Origin: CAYRKT01 sp964425005
GTDB lineage: Bacteria > Synergistota > Synergistia > CAYRKT01
Assembly (NCBI GenBank): GCA_964425005.1
Contig: CAYRKT010000073.1
Span: 1-8,204 of the forward strand
Length of the DNA: 8,204 bases
Reading direction: 5' to 3'
Part shown: piece after piece, positions 5,718 to 8,204 of the stretch
Layout of the letters: every line of letters begins with the position of its first letter
Numbering within the stretch: position 1 is the stretch's first letter
Program-made: the position numbers and the translations under genes
Notes under the pieces: model-generated
Database searches by the model: none
Told to the model about the DNA's origin: nothing
Seen by the model: the letters and a program-made list of their open reading frames with translations, nothing else

Positions 5718-5749
5718 AAGAAAAGGGCGGAAGGTTCAACCTTCCGCCC
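5718..5749 (-). terminator. Intrinsic terminator after htrA, possibly bidirectional
   Basis: GGGCGGAAGGTT (5725-5736) and AACCTTCCGCCC (5738-5749) form a perfect inverted repeat, realistically a 10-bp stem with a 5-base loop. On the minus strand it is followed by TTTTCTT, so it should end the htrA transcript 27 nt past its stop. On the plus strand it begins 8 nt after the tRNA CCA and is followed only by a T-poor stretch, so termination of the tRNA transcript is possible but weaker. Confidence 0.85.
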
Positions 5750-5775
5750 TCGTGCTATTCGTCGGACCTCTCGGC

Positions 5776-7176
5776 TCAGCTCAACCTCATGGAGATCCAA
5801 AAGGTCCTTCCCTTTCTCCAGACCAGGGCGGCGAAGAGATCGTTCCTGCGGGCGAGCGCCCTGTTCCAATCCTCCAGCTTCTCCACCTTCAGGCCGTTGA
5901 CCTCCAAGAAGACGTCCCCTCGCCTGATACCCCTGGCCTCGGCGATGGAGCCCCTCTCCACCTCCACCACCGCGACCCCCCTCACCGAGGAGGGGATCTC
6001 GAACTTCGAGGCTAGCTCCTCGGTGATCTCGCTCACCCTCATACCCAGCTTGGACTCGACGTCCGAGCCAGTCCCTACGGTCTCCTCGTCGGGCCTGGCC
6101 CCCAGGACCACCTCCTTGACGATCTCTCTTCCCTCCCTGACGAGGGTCAGCTTAACCCTGTCGCCGGCGAGTTTCTGCCTTATCCTGGCCACCAGCTCGC
6201 CCGTGGTCCTAACCTGCTCTCCGTCGACCTTGGATATCACATCGCCGCGCCTTATGTCGGCCCTCTGGGCCGGAGAGCCCTCCTCCACGTCGCCGACCAG
6301 AACCCCCATCACGTCTTTGTCCAGTCCGAGGGCTTCCCTCAGCTCAGGGGTTAGATCCTGGATGTGGACGCCTAGCCATCCCCGCTTCACACCGCCAAAC
6401 CTTACCAGGTCGTCCAGCACCTGCTTCACCACGTTTATGGGAACGGCGAAGCCTATGCCCTGGGCGTAGGGTATTATCGCCGTGTTGATCCCCACCACCT
6501 CGCCGTTGAGGTTGACCAGCGGTCCACCGGAGTTGCCGGGGTTTATGGCCGCGTCCGTCTGGATGAAGTTCTGGAAGCGCCTGCCCCCCACCTGGATCAT
6601 CCTGCCCTTGGCCGATATCACCCCCACCGTGGCGCTGTGCTCGAGCCCGTAGGGGTTGCCCACGGCCATCACCCATTCGCCCACCCTGAGGCTATCCGAG
6701 TCGCCCAGCTTGACGGTGGGCAAACCCCTGCCGTCTATCCTGATCACCGCCAGGTCGAACTCGGGGTCCTTGCCGACCAGCCTGGCCTCGAAGCTCCTCC
6801 CGTCCGACATGGTCACGGTTATCTTCTGCGCCCCGTCCACCACGTGGAAGTTGGTGACTATGTAGCCGTCCTCCCTGACTATGAACCCCGAACCAGCGCC
6901 CCTTCGGGGTATGACCCTGTTGAAACGCTCCCACTCCTCCCTGAAGAACTCCCTGAACACCGGGTCGTCGAAGAAGGGAGGGAGCAACGATCGCCTCACC
7001 ATGGTCACGGTGTCTATGTTGACCACTGCCCCCTTTATGGACTCGAATATCTCGGCGAAGGGGTTGCCCCTGAACGGATCCTGCGCCAGAGAGGGCCCCT
7101 GTGCGACCAGGATCGAAAGGATCGCCGCCGCGAAGGCCGTCCTAAGACCCCCCTTTAAGAAGTTTAAAGACCTCAT
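5776..7176 (-). CDS. htrA: Periplasmic HtrA/DegP-family serine protease with two PDZ domains
   Basis: Predicted 466-residue precursor. Residues 1-31 are a signal peptide: Arg and Lys near the start, a hydrophobic core about 13-25, and a likely cleavage after S-L-A before QDPF. The trypsin-like domain has His111 (TNFHVVDG), Asp141 (FDLAVI) and Ser216 in NPGNSGGPL, all three catalytic residues intact. PDZ1 begins at GWLGV (266-270) and runs to about 355; PDZ2 occupies about 378-466. This is the DegP/DegQ/MucD architecture, which degrades or refolds damaged envelope proteins. ATG 7176 is chosen because AGGAGGTG lies 8 nt upstream and it follows the previous stop by one base (TAGGATG); the open frame extends further upstream but without a good ribosome site. 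Linkage to an outer-membrane protein gene fits an envelope quality-control role, though that is inference. Confidence 0.96.
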   Translation of the reverse strand: MRSLNFLKGGLRTAFAAAILSILVAQGPSLAQDPFRGNPFAEIFESIKGAVVNIDTVTMVRRSLLPPFFDDPVFREFFREEWERFNRVIPRRGAGSGFIVREDGYIVTNFHVVDGAQKITVTMSDGRSFEARLVGKDPEFDLAVIRIDGRGLPTVKLGDSDSLRVGEWVMAVGNPYGLEHSATVGVISAKGRMIQVGGRRFQNFIQTDAAINPGNSGGPLVNLNGEVVGINTAIIPYAQGIGFAVPINVVKQVLDDLVRFGGVKRGWLGVHIQDLTPELREALGLDKDVMGVLVGDVEEGSPAQRADIRRGDVISKVDGEQVRTTGELVARIRQKLAGDRVKLTLVREGREIVKEVVLGARPDEETVGTGSDVESKLGMRVSEITEELASKFEIPSSVRGVAVVEVERGSIAEARGIRRGDVFLEVNGLKVEKLEDWNRALARRNDLFAALVWRKGRTFWISMRLS

Positions 7177-7177
7177 C

Positions 7178-8041
7178 CTAAGAACACCTCCTCCAGAAGA
7201 TCGCCTTTTCGCCCAGCGGATCAAAACCCAGGACGTCCAAGAAACTACCCCCGTTAACCGCGAGGGAGAGGAAACCCCAGGAGTCGGGGATCACCATCGA
7301 GGTGCCTGGCTGAGCCTGGGCGAAGAACTCTAAAAAGGGAAGCCCAAACCTCAAGCCCCTCAGCTCGACCCACACCTCATCCCCGACCACCAGGCCTCCA
7401 AGGGCCTCCTGGGCCCTGAAGACCTCCACGTCGGTGCAAACGTTACCGAAGCGATCCACCCAGACCACGTGGCCCTCCACCACGCCATCGCCAGAGACGG
7501 GTCCGCTGAGAGGGTAGGGTGCTAGAGCGTCCGCCTCCACCGGAGGGCCCACCTCGACCAGCGGCAAACCCCCAGCCAGGGCGGCGGCGACCGGCGCGAA
7601 CAAGTCCCTCCCGTGGAAGGTCCTGGAGACATAACCCTCCACCAGGGAGGGGTTAGCTATCTCCCTAGCCTCCTCCACCCCTCCGAAGGCCGAGAGGGCG
7701 GGTAGCAGAAGGCCGTTGTCGGGCCCCACCAGGGTGAAGCCCGAGCGCGCCCTCACGGCAAGGGGTCGCCTCGAGGAACCCACTCCCGGGTCGACCACCG
7801 CCAGAAAGACGGTCCCCTGGGGGAAATAGGGAACGGAGAGCCTGAGGAGCCAACCTCCCTCTATAACCGAGAACGGCCTCACGGAGTGGCAGAGGTCCAC
7901 CACCTTCACCCAGGGATTTCGCCTGAGCATCACCCCCTTGCACACGCCGACGTAAGGGCTAGACTCGCCGAAGTCGCTAAGGAAGGCCACCAATCCCCCG
8001 AAGCGAGGTCGATCAGAAGGACCAGTAAAGCCCAGCTCCAA
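7178..8041 (-). CDS. S-adenosyl-L-methionine hydrolase (adenosine-forming), DUF62/SAM hydroxide adenosyltransferase family
   Basis: Predicted 287-residue cytosolic enzyme. The family hydrolyses SAM to adenosine and methionine using an Asp-Arg-His activated water, and is related to the fluorinase and chlorinase halogenating enzymes. Motifs are LSDFG (21-25), VVDPGVGSSR (82-91), GPDNG (106-110), TFHGRD (141-146) and VDRFGN further on. Asp84, Arg91 and His143 match the archaeal triad (Asp68, Arg75, His127, as I recall it) at a constant +16 offset. This favours hydrolase rather than halogenase activity. The start is set at TTG 8041 because AGGAGG stands 6 nt upstream. This overlaps the previous gene by 29 bp and adds about 16 residues relative to the archaeal protein; TTG 7993 would match that length but has no properly spaced ribosome site. 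The gene ends one base before htrA. Its physiological role is uncertain throughout the family. Confidence 0.93.
   Translation of the reverse strand: MELGFTGPSDRPRFGGLVAFLSDFGESSPYVGVCKGVMLRRNPWVKVVDLCHSVRPFSVIEGGWLLRLSVPYFPQGTVFLAVVDPGVGSSRRPLAVRARSGFTLVGPDNGLLLPALSAFGGVEEAREIANPSLVEGYVSRTFHGRDLFAPVAAALAGGLPLVEVGPPVEADALAPYPLSGPVSGDGVVEGHVVWVDRFGNVCTDVEVFRAQEALGGLVVGDEVWVELRGLRFGLPFLEFFAQAQPGTSMVIPDSWGFLSLAVNGGSFLDVLGFDPLGEKAIFWRRCS
7185..7192 (-). promoter_or_regulatory. Shine-Dalgarno site of htrA
   Basis: AGGAGGTG on the minus strand, 8 nt before ATG 7176 and inside the last codons of the SAM hydrolase gene. It fixes the htrA start, and its position suggests coupled translation. Confidence 0.8.
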
Positions 8042-8204
8042 ACCTTCCCTCCTCCCCGTCGATCCCCTCGGAGCGCAGGTAGAACCCCACACCCTCGCCC
8101 AAACCCCACCCCAGCATAGCGTCAAGATGATAGTCTCTGGCCCTGTCCCTGACCAAGCGCAAATTTACCCTCGCCCTGGAGGACAGGTCGAAGTCCACCC
8201 CGCC
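8013..8204 (-). CDS. C-terminal end of a probable outer-membrane beta-barrel protein (5' part outside the window)
   Basis: The frame is open from the window edge to TGA at 8015-8013, giving 63 residues. The visible part has alternating polar and hydrophobic residues in three likely beta strands (around RARVNLRLV, YHLDAMLGWGLG-EGVGFYLR and RFGAGLYWSF) separated by short charged turns. It ends in a C-terminal Phe, as is typical for outer-membrane barrels recognised by the BAM machinery. No specific family can be named from so short a piece. GTG at 8198 is an internal Val, not a start. The gene overlaps the SAM hydrolase and is probably co-transcribed with it and htrA. Confidence 0.7.
   Translation of the reverse strand, partial: GGVDFDLSSRARVNLRLVRDRARDYHLDAMLGWGLGEGVGFYLRSEGIDGEEGRFGAGLYWSF
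8048..8053 (-). promoter_or_regulatory. Shine-Dalgarno site deciding the TTG start of the SAM hydrolase
   Basis: A full AGGAGG on the minus strand, 6 nt before TTG 8041, within the coding end of the upstream gene. It supports this start over the more upstream in-frame candidates (up to 8125) and the later TTG/GTG at 7993/7990. Confidence 0.65.

Noticed and set aside
5648..6469. 273-codon plus-strand frame through the tRNA and opposite htrA
   Set aside because: It starts inside the tRNA and is Ser/Thr/Pro-rich; htrA on the other strand has all catalytic and PDZ motifs.
1..8204. CRISPR arrays, insertion sequences or phage genes
   Set aside because: No regularly spaced repeats, transposase or integrase motifs, or terminal inverted repeats were found; all coding fits conserved housekeeping genes.

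Overview
The window looks like GC-rich, compactly organised bacterial chromosome. Genes are packed with overlaps or gaps of a few bases, and starts are often GTG or TTG with strong Shine-Dalgarno sites. One edge encodes what looks like the C-terminus of an outer-membrane beta-barrel, and there is a periplasmic HtrA protease, so the cell is probably diderm. The aromatic gene order and the AroK-AroB fusion recall Thermotoga-type operons; the GC-rich coding and outer-membrane gene would suit Synergistota. That taxonomic placement is inference only.

Right block (minus strand, 8204 to 5718): the tail of a probable outer-membrane protein, an S-adenosylmethionine hydrolase of the DUF62 family, and a two-PDZ HtrA/DegP serine protease. 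The genes overlap or abut, and an intrinsic terminator follows the protease. A tRNA-Ala(GGC) gene with a consensus sigma-70 promoter runs the opposite way (plus strand) and meets that terminator head-on.

Central control region (about 5213 to 5630): two consensus-like sigma-70 promoters point away from each other. The plus-strand one serves the tRNA. The minus-strand one opens a leader of about 285 nt in front of an aromatic biosynthesis operon. That leader encodes a previously uncalled 46-residue peptide with seven consecutive aromatic codons (Tyr-Trp-Phe-Tyr-Tyr-Tyr-Phe), followed by mutually exclusive hairpins and a very strong intrinsic terminator just ahead of the first structural gene. 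This is the layout of ribosome-mediated transcription attenuation, here sensing Tyr, Phe and Trp together, and it is the main find of the window.

Left block (minus strand, 5212 to 1): DAHP synthase, prephenate dehydrogenase, EPSP synthase, chorismate synthase and a shikimate kinase/3-dehydroquinate synthase fusion that runs off the window. These cover steps 1, 2, 5, 6 and 7 of the shikimate pathway plus the tyrosine branch. Dehydroquinase (AroD/AroQ), shikimate dehydrogenase (AroE), chorismate mutase and prephenate dehydratase are not in the window. The long plus-strand open frames opposite these genes are shadows of GC-rich minus-strand coding.
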